DNA of 64,000 nt from Calliopum simillimum (GCA_951812925.1 OX638369.1:26554533-26618532), one strand, 5' to 3'; shown: positions 22,761 through 34,332, counted from the first letter of the stretch. The notes: generated by a model from the letters alone, not told the origin. Numbers and translations: made by a program.

Positions 22761-24816
22761 TTTACTAAATTTGCTTAAACTTTTTAGTTAACGATATTAA
22801 AACATATTTTCGGAATAAAATTAATCAAGGGGCGAAGTCGGAAGCTCTTAAATTATGTAAAGTGAAAGAGTTATATAAGTTTGGCACAATTGAGTAGATT
22901 ATAAATGAAACCGAAGGGCCTAGACTTAGACTATAGATCAATATCTGTCTGCAGTACAAACTTTATGTTTAAGGTAAGCGTTTTTAAATCGGTAAGCAGT
23001 ATTAAGGCTAGCTACGGTTTCTATAAGCTAGACTTCGAGCATGCAATCCCAACTGTTTAGCTTCTCCAAACTAATATTTTCTGTAAATATTAACATACGA
23101 ACACTACACAAATGTAAGTGGTTTATATCAATAAAAGTCTCATGCATATTTTTAAAATCACTGCCCACGATGCATAGAGCTACTACAAACATATAACTCA
23201 AAAATCAAACAAACAAACATTTAATAAATATTTACAAACAATTATTGTGGCGGCACTGATGACGCTATTAACTGTTTTTCAAGTCAATAATACCTAAATA
23301 AACAAAACTTGTGCAAAAAGAAGAGAAAAGTTGAACAAAACTTATGTGTGACGTTTCAAATCGACAACTCACACTTGAAAAAATTCGACATCAAGACGGG
23401 GGGAAATGAAATTTGAAATGAAAAATATTCGCTTTGTTGGTTACGCTTGATAGTCTTAGATGTAAAACTCCAAACGAAAATGCAAATGGGCTTTGAAGAT
23501 AATGAAAATGAAAAACTTAAATGAAAAATTTGTTAAAATTTAAATTTACAACAAAACAATCAAGGAGAACAAATTGAAGAAGCAACAACAACGACGACAG
23601 GTCAAGGCACAGCTTAGCTATAGCGCCATTTTTTGGTCAAAACACTAAACAACTTTGTTTTAGGAAAAACACTACCAGATGGCGTTACGTTCGTTCCACT
23701 TGAAATGTGTCGGAGATGAGTAGCAGCTGATAAACGAACAAACTGTAAAGCAAACAATACAACATTAAAAGTTGACTGTTGTCCATTAGAGTACAACAGT
23801 CCGTCCGTCCGTCTGTCTGTCTGTCTGAAGTTTGATTTTTTGTTTTTTGTATTTGCGGCCGGCTACTCTTAATGATGAATAACTCAAGTTGGTGCAGGTC
23901 AGGTCAATAACGTTGTTTATACTATATATGTATGTATATAGTAAGCTCAGTAGCGATATGCCAAAGCCGTTGGAATTTTCTTGATTAAATTTATGCAAAT
24001 TTATGATATTTTCGTTTTTGATGAATTTATGATTTGTTGGGGCTTAAGTGGGGAATTGTTTATTTTCAAATCTTTTTGTTTTACGTCTTATTTTTTCTTT
24101 TAAGGGCGTTCATTGGCCTTCAATTTGTGTTTTTTGTAAAGTTTGTTTGTTTCAGGGATTTTTCTTCGATTATGTTAAACATCATATTTTCTGAACAAAG
24201 TTTTGTTTAAGGTTTTGAAGAATTTTGCCTGTAGCATAATTGAGATAGATTATAGTTTTTGTTCCAAAAATTTTCCCCGTATTGGACACTTTTATTTTTC
24301 AAGAAAGTACGTCTTTTTGCCTTACTTCTTGTTAACATTTTATATAATTGTAACGATCTCACAGTTTAGCTTACAGCATGTGATAACTTTATGGTTAGCC
24401 AATTGCGTTGTCATATTATTTTATGACGCTTCCAATTAAAATTGTGTTAAAATACCACACCAGCATTATGCAAAACAAATTAATGGCATCGTCCCATCAC
24501 CGCTCCATCATTTCATGTTATGCCGACGACCGACATGTGGGTTATCAACAGATTCACATGTTCGCCACCACTATATTGGAGTATAGCTATCAAATGTGCT
24601 AGCAACTAAGGTGCCCATAACACTTGCCGCCGCTTATTACCTCATAAAAGAGGCGATCGAAACAGCTTTGAGCGAACATTAAATAATTTACACCGGGCAA
24701 ATCGTTGTGATTTTTAATGAAATCAGTGCACACGCAGCAGTCTGAAGAGTTGTAGACCCAATTGGAATTTATTAATAAGTGTATAAGAAAAATTTTAAAA
24801 TTGTTAAAAATTTAGC
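22761..24816. other. No gene seen
   Basis: AT-rich, no protein domain and no RNA gene recognised. The only clear repeat is the tetranucleotide tract at 23797-23826. Confidence 0.5.
23797..23826. repeat. (GTCC)n/(GTCT)n microsatellite
   Basis: AGTCCGTCCGTCCGTCTGTC followed by TGTCTGTCTG. The same type of tract occurs within the Helitron-like copies at about 10980 and 53490, but their flanking sequence is not found here. Confidence 0.85.
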
Positions 24817-24818
24817 TA

Positions 24819-26086
24819 TTGGGTGTACAACCTAAAAACCGGAATTTCTTAGCGAAATTCGATGCTTTATTGTGGAAAAATGTTACAATATATTTTATTC
24901 AAAGTATTGTCCATTGGAAGCTACAACATTTCCCCATCTTTCAGGTAATTTATGAATTCCATCCCAAAAAATTGCGCCGGCTTGGCGGCCAAAAATGAAT
25001 CGAGCCAATTTTCGATATCTTGAACTTAAGTGAACCGTATTCCTGATAGGGCATTCTGCATCGATCGAAACAAATGGTAGTCAGATGGTGCAAGGTCTGG
25101 GCTATAAAGCGGGTGAGGCAAAATTTCCCATCCGTTGTTTTCCAGATAATTTTTGACTGGGGCAGCAATATGTGGCCGAGCGTTATCGTGGTGGAAAATG
25201 ATTGACTCGTGTCTGGTCGCATACGTTGGCCGCTCTGCCTGGATTTTCTGCTTCAATCAGATCAATTGTTGGCGATAGAGTTGTTCATTAATGGTTTGGC
25301 CACCTGGCAACAGCTCTTAATGGATCACACCTAGCTGGTCCCACCAAATACAGAGCATTACCTTCGAAGCGTGAATATTTGGCTTCGGCTGTGATGGGCC
25401 GGCCTCACCTTTCTTGACATACGCTGTTTTGCGCTTGGGATTATCGTAATGGATCCACTTCTCATCGCCAGTGACAAAACGATGCAAAAACCCTTCCTTT
25501 TGTGGCGTTCAAGCAGCATTGTGGACATCAAAAATCGGCTTCAACTCGTATGGCACCCAATTTCCCATCTTTTGAAAAATTCCCAAGGCTTTCAAACGTC
25601 TGGAAATTGTTGCTCGATCAACTTCTAATGGTTATGCAAGTTCTTCTTGCGTTTGACATGAATCTTGGTCGAGTAATGCCTCCAATTCTTCATCCTCAAA
25701 CTTTTTCGGCTGACCAGGACGTTCTTTGCCTTCGACATCAAAATCACCACTTTTAAACCGTCGAAACCACTCACGATAGCTTGATTCAGCTGGAGCATAG
25801 TCCGCATAAACTTCTACAAGCAAACTATGACTTTCCGCAGCAGTTTTCTTTGCAAAAAAATGACCCAACAGAACCTTCCGCAAATGCTGTCTTTTTCTCC
25901 AATTTTCGAAGTTATTCATCGTGAAAAATGATAATGATGCACACAAGATAAAATTGTTTTGTTGACTGATTTTGACAGCTGTCAAATGTACCTTCAAAAT
26001 GACATATATATAAAGTTCGAGCTTTCACGATATTTGTTAGTACGGACATCCACCGTCAAATTCCGGTTTTTAAGTTGTACACCCAA
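24819..26086 (-). mobile_element. Full-length mariner element with TIRs and TA duplication
   Basis: Left end TTGGGTGTACAACCTAAAAA (24819) and right end, read inward, TTGGGTGTACAACTTAAAAA (26086) are ~28 bp inverted repeats extending through CCGGAATTT. Both are flanked by TA (24817-24818 and 26087-26088), the standard target duplication of the Tc1/mariner superfamily. Total length of 1268 bp is typical for mariner (about 1.3 kb). The interior holds a decayed transposase gene on the minus strand. The intact ends mean it could in principle be moved by a related source enzyme. Confidence 0.93.
24895..25919 (-). pseudogene. mariner transposase (DD34D), inactivated
   Basis: The minus strand starts with MNNFENWRKRQHLRKVLLGH at 25919, followed by the DNA-binding domain (KTAAESHSLLVEVYADYAP, EWFRRFKSGDFDVEGKERPG). 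The catalytic motifs follow in order: VTGDEKWIHYDNPK (first D), IIFHHDNARPHIAAP (second D) and HPLYSPDLAPSDYHLF (third D), then a terminal GNVVASNGQYFE and TAA at 24895. In-frame stops lie after QEELA (about 25632), in the ELKP...TPQKEG region near 25520, after GVIH (about 25320), near 25258 and after GIRFT (about 25025). Frame changes occur near 25.50 and 24.97 kb. The motifs themselves are well kept, so inactivation is probably moderately recent. Confidence 0.92.
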
Positions 26087-26160
26087 TAAAACATAAATTC
26101 AAAGGATAATAATAGTATTAAGACTAAACAAGTAGTGTTTTTGTTAGAAAAATTAATTTT

Positions 26161-26640
26161 AAATAGCATGAGTCTTCCTAAGTATATCCTTTAAAAATTG
26201 CATGAGATTAAAATATCATGATATAAAATCACATGGAATAAAAATGTCATAAGATAAAAAATCGCATGAGATAGAGACAATACTTAGTGCACCCACTTCC
26301 AAAACTTTAAGGTTTTAATTTTTTTAATTTTTTATGTTTCAATTTTATCGATATCAAAATTGACTTCAAACCAAATGCAATAATTTTCGAGAGTTACCAT
26401 ATTAAAAAAAGGTTCGATTTGAGATATGAGTCTTCTTAAGCATATCCTTTAAAAATTGCATGAGATAAAAATCGCATGCGATAAAACATCATGAGACAAA
26501 AAATCGAATGTATCTTCCAACAATTTTGGGGTTTAATTTTTCTAATTTTTTATATGTTTTAATTTTGTCGATATAAAAATTGACTTCAAACAAAATTCAA
26601 TGATTTTCAAGAAGTACCACATGAAAAAAAAATGGTATTT
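26161..26640. repeat. 258 bp tandem duplication with CATGAGATAAAA motifs
   Basis: The block from GAGTCTTCCTAAGTATATCC (about 26170) recurs at about 26428 as GAGTCTTCTTAAGCATATCC. Both halves contain TTTAAAAATTGCATGAGAT, several TCGCATGAGATAAAAA-like motifs and ATTGACTTCAAAC. It is related in motif to the 22.1-22.8 kb array and lies just downstream of the mariner element. Confidence 0.8.
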
Positions 26641-27173
26641 TTCGATTTCCTTTCAATACCATATACAATTTATAAGTATTTGTACCACAATAAAACTAGT
26701 TTGCTTTTTTAGTAAACTATAATAATATAATAATTGGTGACACGCTTCTGGTATTTTTGTGCATTGTGGTATCATTACCAGATGTCTGTCTCCAGTATTA
26801 GTTGAAAATTTAAAATATATGAAAAGATAGTTCGTTGATAAACCGAAATTAAATCAGTCTTTTCTCTCGTGAGACAACAGATGACATTGGGTTTTGTTCG
26901 TATTAAAAGAATGATTGACAAACAATGCTCGGGAAAAGAATGAATTATATTGATGAACTATGACTGAATATAATAGCATGGAAACAAAGAAGTGGGATCG
27001 TGATAGGTCTGAACACTGAAAAACAAAAACTAACCACCACAGAAATAGTGTACTCCAATATTGACACAAAAACAAAATGATACACTCAAGTAATTGCTTA
27101 AGACCCGGATTTACAGTCATAGGTTAACTGCTTAATAACAATGGTTGAACCAACAGCATTATATTTTCATTTC
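26641..27173. other. No gene seen
   Basis: AT-rich; an 88-codon minus-strand open frame (26854-27120) has no recognisable domain and is probably chance. Confidence 0.45.
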
Positions 27174-27211
27174 AAGAATTTTTAAGTGTGTTACTTAATG
27201 ACATTTAATAT

Positions 27212-27887
27212 TGAAAATTGATTTTTTAATTGAACTTTTAGTCATATATTTGCAAAGATCGATTTACATATAAATCTATCAATGCATTTTTCTAACACAT
27301 TATTATGACAAATCAAGGAACGGATTAAAAACACGGCTATAGTGACATATGTTACGTCTTTCGCCACAAAGACTCATCAGACCATTTTTGTTGTAATTAT
27401 AATTATATTTATTTTACTAAATTAATAATAATTGAAAAATTGCAAGTTTGAAAACTTTTTGTGTTTTTGGCCTGGGCGGGAGTTGAACCAAGGACCTCCC
27501 GGTTGGTAGCAAAGTCGTTACCACTGCACCAGCCTTGCCCGGCTGCGAAGCCGACTTTTGCCAGTTTTGTTTGTGTGTAAATACTTCTGCTACCAACCTG
27601 GAGATCCTTGGTTCGACTCCCGCCCAGACCAAAAATACAAAAAGTTTTCAAACTTGCAATTTTTCAATTATTATTAATTTAGTAAAATAAATATAATTAT
27701 AATTACAACAAAAATAGTCTGATGAGTCTTTGTGGCGAAAGACGAAACATATGTCACTATAGCCGTGTTTTTAATCCGTTCCTTGATTTGTCATAATTAT
27801 GTGTTAGAAAAATGCATTGATAGATTTATATGTAAATCGATCTTTGCAAATATATGATTAAAAGTTCAATTAAAAAATCAATTTTCA
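27212..27887. mobile_element. Complete long-arm foldback element with tRNA-like boxes (family C, copy 2)
   Basis: The 676 bp element is almost entirely palindromic. The left arm (27212 to about 27590) and right arm (to 27887) mirror each other through TGAAAATTGATTTTTTAATT, GATCGATTTACATATAAATC, CAAGGAACGGATTAAAAACA, TTTCGCCACAAAGACTCATC, TTGCAAGTTTGAAAACTTTT and the tRNA-like sequence. A short unpaired centre (about 27541-27585) holds the rest of the tRNA-like head. A 34 bp stretch immediately before it (27174-27210, AAGAATTTTTAAGTGTGTTA and on) also precedes the corresponding end in copy 1. The element may therefore extend asymmetrically or have inserted in the same host repeat. Target duplication is unclear. 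It codes for no protein. Confidence 0.85.
27469..27540 (-). other. tRNA-like Pol III promoter segment in left arm
   Basis: Minus strand: GGGCAAGGCTGGTGCAGTGG carries an A box and GGTTCAACTCCCGCCC a B box. Compared with the segment at 18943-19020 it has a few substitutions and a small deletion. A second B box, on the plus strand in the right arm (27609-27625, TTGGTTCGACTCCCGCCC), faces the other way. Transcription from the two would converge or diverge across one hairpin. Confidence 0.65.
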
Positions 27888-30530
27888 TTATATGTTCAGT
27901 TATTTGTTAACCATTAGTTATGCCTGCAAATTTCATTGGTCAACTATTAGTTAACCAACAGCTGGTGAACAGCCACGCACAGCCACAAGCAGTAATAATG
28001 TCGGCATTTTTTGCACTCAATTATATTTTGTCTCCTTCAACTATTTTGTTCACAAAATTCATTTCTTTATCAATAAAATGAAACCGCGTTTTCTATCACT
28101 TTTGTTAATTGGTTTTCCCAGCCTTAAACCAAAAACATGTGTTTTCAAAAAATCCACAAATTAATCCCGAGTTGCATTTTTTTTCTTATTCATCGTTGTA
28201 GTTAACCAAAATGAATATGAAACATTAGTTTAACTCTTGTCACCATTTCAGATAACTAATTGGTTAACTAATGACTGTCAATCCGAAGAAAAAAAATATT
28301 TTCGCGAAGTAGTGAAACTAACTAATTGTGTTTCTTTTTTTTTTGCTATAGATTTTGATGTGATGTTCAAATTTATTTCTGATCCTTCTTCAAAGTCTTA
28401 GAAGAAGCATGTGTTCAAAATAATTGTCTTTCGATGACTTTGTGTCTTTACACGACTTCTCGATCCTCAGATTTTCACTCCTTCTCCAATGTTCTTTTCA
28501 ATGTGCCGTTTGGTCAACCAAGCCGTCTTATGTTTTGAGGATTTTATTCACTCGCTGGTAAAATCCGTACAGAATCCGAGAAGATTTTGTTTTTATAGTT
28601 GACCGGAGAGTTACAATTGCACTAAATCGGGACATATTGATCTAATTTGCTCATATGCAGTATAACGATCCCCATGTACTTTTATACTACGTTTCTACTT
28701 GAAATTTAGCTCTGATAAGATTTGTTAATCAAGTCGTTAAATTCTAATCATTTTCATCGTCCAAAAAGGACTTATGACTAACATTAAAGGTCTATGAACT
28801 TTTCTTTTCAATATTTATCTTCAATTTGTCAAATACAATAGTCAGATATTGATCGAAACAAATTGTACTTACAAGCTGAGGCAAAAGTAATATTATAAAG
28901 AAAATAAAGTTTAGTTAAGTTTATAAAGTAACCCTTTTGCATTTCCTATTGGGTTATAGTGTTGCCACCGAATTTTTTTATTTTTTGGCATAAGTTGACT
29001 TGAATGCTGAATGCGCTGCCAAACTGTCTGCCTGTTGCCAGCCGTCATTGTGACATAAACTGAGTTAACAAAAATGATTATGGGTACACATATTTCAATC
29101 GCTGTTGTTGTTGCTGTTGTTATTGTTGTTGTAGTGATACTAAAATTTTTGTTGCTGCTGTTGTTGTAGACGCTCAAGCACACATGCAATATTTCCGGCA
29201 TTAAAGCCATATCAAACGATATAAAAATGTCGACCAATGCATTGCTCCAAAAGTGGACACAACACAACACATGCAACATCAACATGTTGCTACACAAACT
29301 CTTGTGTGTTGAGAGCATGCTGCCACATGTTGCACTCATTTTTTCACAGACTATTTCTTTATAATATTTTTTTTTTTTTGTAAACCAACAATTTTTCTAA
29401 AATTTTTCCGTATTTGCAGCGACATGAAATTTTTGCGCACGCGTTTATTAAATCGTTTTTCTTTACACGGCGGTTGACGCTGCTGCCAACGCTGCATTGA
29501 AAAGTGAAAGGATTTAAATTATGAATTTTCGTGTTTATTAAAATTTTATGCTGTGCTCATTTGCAGTCAAAGTTAGTTACTTAGAGGCGTTGAAGTTTTT
29601 TTTTTTTTTCAGTGTCTATTTGTTGCATTTTGTGGCATAATTAAATTTAAAAAAAAGTGCCTCAGTTTCAATTTTGTTTGTTTTTGTTTTTTCTGTCATG
29701 TTATTATTAGTATTGCCAATATGTCAGTTGGATAGTCTGTCAATCATTGACACGGGGTTGCCAGCTGAGACTGAGCTGGTTTTCGGGTTGTTTGCTGTGT
29801 TGCCTTGTAATTTAAACGCGTTAACATGCAGTTAATGATTTTTTTGTTTTTATTATTCAGCTTATTGAAATTAATCATCAACTTTGATGGCCTAAAATTG
29901 TGTTCCATTTATTGTAAAATGAAAAAATTAAATGTTGCCACTGTTCGATTATATTGCCAATCAATTTGGTTGTTACAACATTACATCTCTTCTGAAATGG
30001 TGCCGTCAAAGTAGTATCATGTCTCAACACCAATTTGGAGCTTATTAGAAATGTATTAGAGCGGTGTAATGCGTGATTTAGGCCGACTTCCTAAACGTTA
30101 GTTGCTTTGTATTGCAACAGCATTTTCATGCAAAAAATGTTGCATAATTTTAGGACTATTTGTTACTATTTACTTATTAAGAGCAAAGTTTACAAAAAGC
30201 ATCAACTTTGTTACTGATGCGCTGATTGCTATGCATTGCCAACGATTTGTAGTTAGGCGTTATGAAATGCAAGAATGATGCAGTAAAAAAATAATCTCCT
30301 AAAATTATGCGACATTTTTTTTAACGAAAATGGAGTTTCAACACAAAGCAACGGACGTTTAGGAAGTCGCCCTTAATTGAAGCAGATCCTTTGAAGCGAA
30401 ACTCAGTTCTCAACGAGGAATATGGCACCAATTTTGACTTCTTTGAAATGTTTTTATTTTAACCCACCCTTAAAGGTACCCGTTCGAAGGTTTAGAATTA
30501 ACAAAATGGGAAATGATGTATTTTTACTAC
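27888..30530. other. No gene seen; CAA/CAG microsatellite region
   Basis: AT-rich. A 142-codon minus-strand open frame (28911-29339) runs through the TTG/CTG repeat at 29102-29170 and encodes a threonine-rich run there; it has no recognised domain and I treat it as chance. Nothing else is identified. Confidence 0.5.
29102..29170. repeat. TTG/CTG microsatellite
   Basis: Two tracts of GTTGTTGTTGCTGTTGTT type separated by about 20 bp. Confidence 0.9.
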
Positions 30531-30637
30531 GGGGGTTATCGTGAATCAAGATTCCCCGGGAATTTTCTTAAACTGCAATGGAGAATGCACTGCAGTCTGA
30601 GGAAATTCCCCGGGAATCTTGATTCACGATAACCCCC
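30531..30637. mobile_element. 107 bp perfect-arm hairpin (miniature MITE or inverted repeat)
   Basis: Arms 30531-30565 and 30603-30637 are exact reverse complements over 35 bp (GGGGGTTATCGTGAATCAAG, then ATTCCCCGGGAATTT). The 37 nt between them contains a smaller inverted pair, ACTGCA / TGCAGT, so nearly the whole unit folds. The trinucleotide TAC flanks both sides (30528-30530, 30638-30640), which may be a 3 bp target duplication. The perfect arms in a region where other repeats are decayed mean a recent origin or ongoing correction. No open frame is present. Confidence 0.88.
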
Positions 30638-32089
30638 TACATTTCACTATTTCTATTGTAGTAGATCGTAGTCGATTTGCCATGCTAAAAATACATTGCA
30701 TGCTTTTAGGCTTTCGGCTTAAGCTCACTGAAGGACATATTCCTTCTAATAATAGTTATTGTATTACCTCTCATTTACGTCACAATATTAAATTGTTTGG
30801 GTGTCTGTTCAATACTAGGAGTCTCTGTCTTCTTCTTTTTAATTCTCTCTATTCCACTCTGAGTGAAAAGATTACTTATCACCTTGTGTTTTGAAATTTT
30901 TACTCAAGACACACACCTTCAAAACTGTATTACTGTTTTATTCAACACACAAACCTTCAAACCGTATTAGCACAATGCTTTATGAACTGTAACAAACATA
31001 AATTGTTGCAGGGCTTCTCGAATTGTAAAATCTCAGTGCTTCACAACTGAAAGGGCGAATTACTTCAGCCCTCCTTGAACCATCAGGTGAACCAAGTGAG
31101 TATTTGGGGTGAATGTGGTTTTGATCGGTCGAGTTATTCAGAAGTTACAAGATCACCAACTTCCGTACGCGTCTGTTTTTCTCAATACCATTTTTGCATT
31201 ATGAAAAGCCCGCAATAACATATGGCACCACCCTATCCCTCATTTCCAGCAGTTTCAAACTGTTTCAAACTTCAAATTCGCTTTTTTTGGTTCAAAAAAA
31301 ACGTGAATACAAAAATTTATATAGATTCCGAAAAAAGTGATCCGGTCATTAAAGGGTAAATCAAAGTCAAACTATGACACTATTAATTATCTGTACCAAA
31401 TGACGTTTATCTAACTTTATTCGTTTGGACGGAATCACAATTTAACAGACAGACCAACAAATTTACCAAAGGCGCTTATCAGAGCTCAACATAAAAATCA
31501 GAAGAAACCAGTGAGGCATACATATTATTCATATTTTTACATTGATATAATGGAAGCCCTAATGTATGTGCTGAAACTTATAAGCACGCTCACATTAGCG
31601 CATAAAATATCAAATTAAAAAAATTTAGCTTGATAAGTTTTGGCCAAATGCTTAATGCAAAACATAAGCTGCTTTCATTACTAAGCAAATTTACAAAATT
31701 TCTAAGTATATTACCCCCGCTAAGCATTTGAGGTATTTGTTCATGTTTTTTATATTAAAAATTAATTTATCATAATTAAGATTATATACTCGAAGAGCGC
31801 GAAATACAAACGTGAGCAGCTGAAAAAGTGTAGACAGCAATTGCTGCTACCGGGTGAAAGTGCGCGCCATGAATTCATAACACGCGTCATATCGCACTGT
31901 CAAGATCTTCGCAGTGTGGAAGGTTGCCAGCTTGTGGGCTACTTACTTAGTACCTATGTTAAGTAAAAGGTTGCATGCCTGCGTACTAATGTTGACAGTA
32001 GGCGTAGTTGTATTGTATGATATGTGAATTTAATTATTTATGAAAATTATTTCATAAACTTACATATATTGAGTTCATATGTATATGTA
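30638..32089. other. No gene seen
   Basis: A small direct repeat, CACACACCTTCAAAACTGTA (about 30910) and CACACAAACCTTCAAACCGT (about 30944), is visible. A 91-codon plus-strand frame (30619-30894) begins inside the hairpin arm and shows no domain. Confidence 0.45.
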
Positions 32090-32954
32090 TTAGGGTGGGC
32101 CGATTTGAAAACTGATCTCGGCTACCCCGCTAGGTAAAAGTTCATTCAATTCTATGAATATTTGCCCAAGGAACTATACCTCTACGTTCAACTTTAGTTC
32201 GGCGCATTTTCGATTGAAAATTTTACCTTGCATTTAATATTTATTTTTATGCGTAGTTATTTGACCGATATAATTTTTTGAAATAAATATAATCAATATC
32301 ACGCAATTAAGTAAACTTTTCGCAAAAACAGAACCCAATTTTATTGATTACTGACAGAATACCAGCCAAAACATATTATGATGTTACTTTTGTCTCTATA
32401 GAAATTTTGAAAACTAAGCATAAAAATAAATATTAAATGCAAGGTAAAATTTTCAATCGAAAATGCGCCGAACTAAAGTTGAACGTAGAGGTATAGTTCC
32501 TTGGGCAAATATTCATAGAATTGAATGAACTTTCAGCCTAGGTTGGTGTTTTGTTTGAAAAAATTCATCCAAAAATATGAATCGTTTATTTTGAAAGTCG
32601 GTCATAATAATCGGCTATTTGACCCATATCACTTTTTTAAATATATAGCATCAAATTCCACACTATCAAATAAAGCTTTTGTGTAAACAGATTCCAATTT
32701 AGTTGATTACTGATAGAATACCAGCCAAATCATATTATGACATTACTTTTGTCTTTATAAAAATTTTTAAAATTTAGTATGAAAACAAAAAAAATATTAA
32801 CAAGAGGTTAAATTTTCGATCAAAAATGCGACGAACTAAAGTTGAACGCAGAGGTATAGTTACTTGGGAAAATATTCATAGAATTGAATGAAATTTTACA
32901 TAGGGGGTAGCCGAGGTCGATAAAATTTCGTCCATACAATTTGGCCCACCCTAA
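32090..32954. mobile_element. Complete non-autonomous DNA transposon (family B)
   Basis: Ends TTAGGGTGGGCC and GGCCCACCCTAA are inverted, as are the subterminal GATCTCGGCTACCCC / GGGGTAGCCGAGGTCG. TATGTA occurs on both sides (32084-32089, 32955-32960) and may be a target duplication, though the flank is itself a TATG microsatellite. The interior has a ~370 bp module repeated in tandem. The phrase CGCCGAACTAAAGTTGAACG is at about 32466 and again, as CGACGAACTAAAGTTGAACG, at about 32828. The same ~100 bp also forms the left arm in inverse orientation (about 32150-32225). There is no coding capacity. Confidence 0.88.
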
Positions 32955-33793
32955 TATGTATGTATGATTTAAGCCACGGCACGTCAAAAAATATGTGCAG
33001 TCTGCTTGTCTTGATAATTGTACATTTTTTTCATGCTGTTGTGAAAAATTTCTTTTTACGAAATATATTCGATGTATACAAATATTAAGCCTTCAAGCTA
33101 AGTACTTATTATATCTACTTTTTATGAATTCGACCATTGAATTATGATGCAACCAAAATGACATTTAATTCCATTATCGCTAAAGAGATCTTTACTTTAT
33201 TTCACTATATTTAAATCTACTAAACATAAAATGTTTATACATTGCCTTCACTGGGTAAACAGTTATTGCACTGTAATCAAACCTATTTTAAAGCGCTTTT
33301 TTCTCTCGACAAAGCGTTACACGTTACCGGCCTCGTGTAAAGGCTGAACAAATTTCAGACCCTTTTCTATAAAGTTTTGTTCGCTGAAAAGCATTTCCAC
33401 AGTTTTAATTCGATTTTCATAAAAATTAATGATTCTAGTTATTTTTCAAATTGTCTTTAAAAATACAATTATTTATTAATTGCAACGTATAGAAAAAATA
33501 TATTTGAATATAAATATAAAACAACGAAAGTATTCGTGAAAAAATTTTTCCGCATACTTTTAGACAGTATAAAATTTATGTACGATCATTTAAAAGCATC
33601 AAAATTAAAACTCTCTGAAACATATAAAAGTATGCTTCAAAAAGGAATATAAATTCAGAAACATTTGAGAAAAACTACATACTTTTGGGGATATGTAGGA
33701 AAGTCAGTGCTTTGTATGTAAATACGTAATCGTCGGGTTTATGCACTCATAGCAGCAAGAACTTGAAAAACCCAGCTTTGCTATTTCATTAGT
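32955..33793. other. No gene seen
   Basis: AT-rich with no recognisable feature apart from a short TATG tract next to the element end. Confidence 0.45.
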
Positions 33794-33984
33794 GGTCGAA
33801 CCATTCGTTGCCGCCTAATAACTTTGCTCATTCGCCTATCTCTATTCGAGGTCGTACTATTCGTGGCCATCTTATATCCTTCTCACACACCTTCGTTGTA
33901 TCAGTGGTCGTGCTATTCACGGCCATCTATCACCGAAGCCCAAGCCTACCTTCTATTAGAGGTCGAACTATTTGCGGCCATCTA
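33794..33984. repeat. 56 bp minisatellite, about 4 units
   Basis: GGTCG(T/A)(A/G)C(T/C)ATTCGTGGCCATCT-like units begin at 33794, 33850, 33906 and 33961. The last is cut off by the left end of the MITE at 33985. An open frame across them (33808-34011) repeats SIRGRTI-GHL, but the 56 bp period is not a multiple of three, so this is incidental. Confidence 0.8.
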
Positions 33985-34332
33985 ATGCCCCAGATAGACG
34001 GCAGTCTCTAATGCATACACATTACAGAATAATAATGTGAAACTTTTTATTGTATGATTTTAGGCATTTTTTTAATTCATATATCATAGACATTGACCAA
34101 AAGAAAATTTCCGAATTCATGATCCAAAAAATTATAAAACATCAAAAACAATATCAATAGTGAGTTAAGCATCAGAGAAGCTAATTAGAATTTTTTGGAC
34201 CCTGAATTGGGAAATTTTCTTTAGTCATTGTATATGAAATATGAATTTGAAAAATGCCTAAAATCATGCAATAAAAAGTTTCACATTATTGCGTCTGCAA
34301 TGTGCATTAGAGCTGCCGTCTGTCTGGGGCAT
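33985..34332. mobile_element. Complete ~350 bp foldback MITE (family A)
   Basis: Left end ATGCCCCAGATAGACGGCAG and right end CTGCCGTCTGTCTGGGGCAT are inverted. Pairing extends inward for about 160 bp through TAATGTGAAACTTTTTATTG / ATAAAAAGTTTCACATTATT and TTAGGCATTTTT / AAAAATGCCTAA. It has inserted into the 56 bp minisatellite, so it is younger than that array. No protein is encoded. Confidence 0.88.

Noticed and set aside
28911..29339. 142-codon minus-strand open frame.
   Set aside because: Runs through a TTG/CTG microsatellite, giving a threonine-rich stretch; no domain recognised.
30900..31080. Possible LTR end suggested by the direct repeat CACACACCTTCAAA.
   Set aside because: No matching second LTR, primer site or polyprotein found in the window.
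33808..34011. Open frame with repeated SIRGRTI-GHL peptide.
   Set aside because: The 56 bp period breaks the frame each unit and the frame ends inside a MITE.
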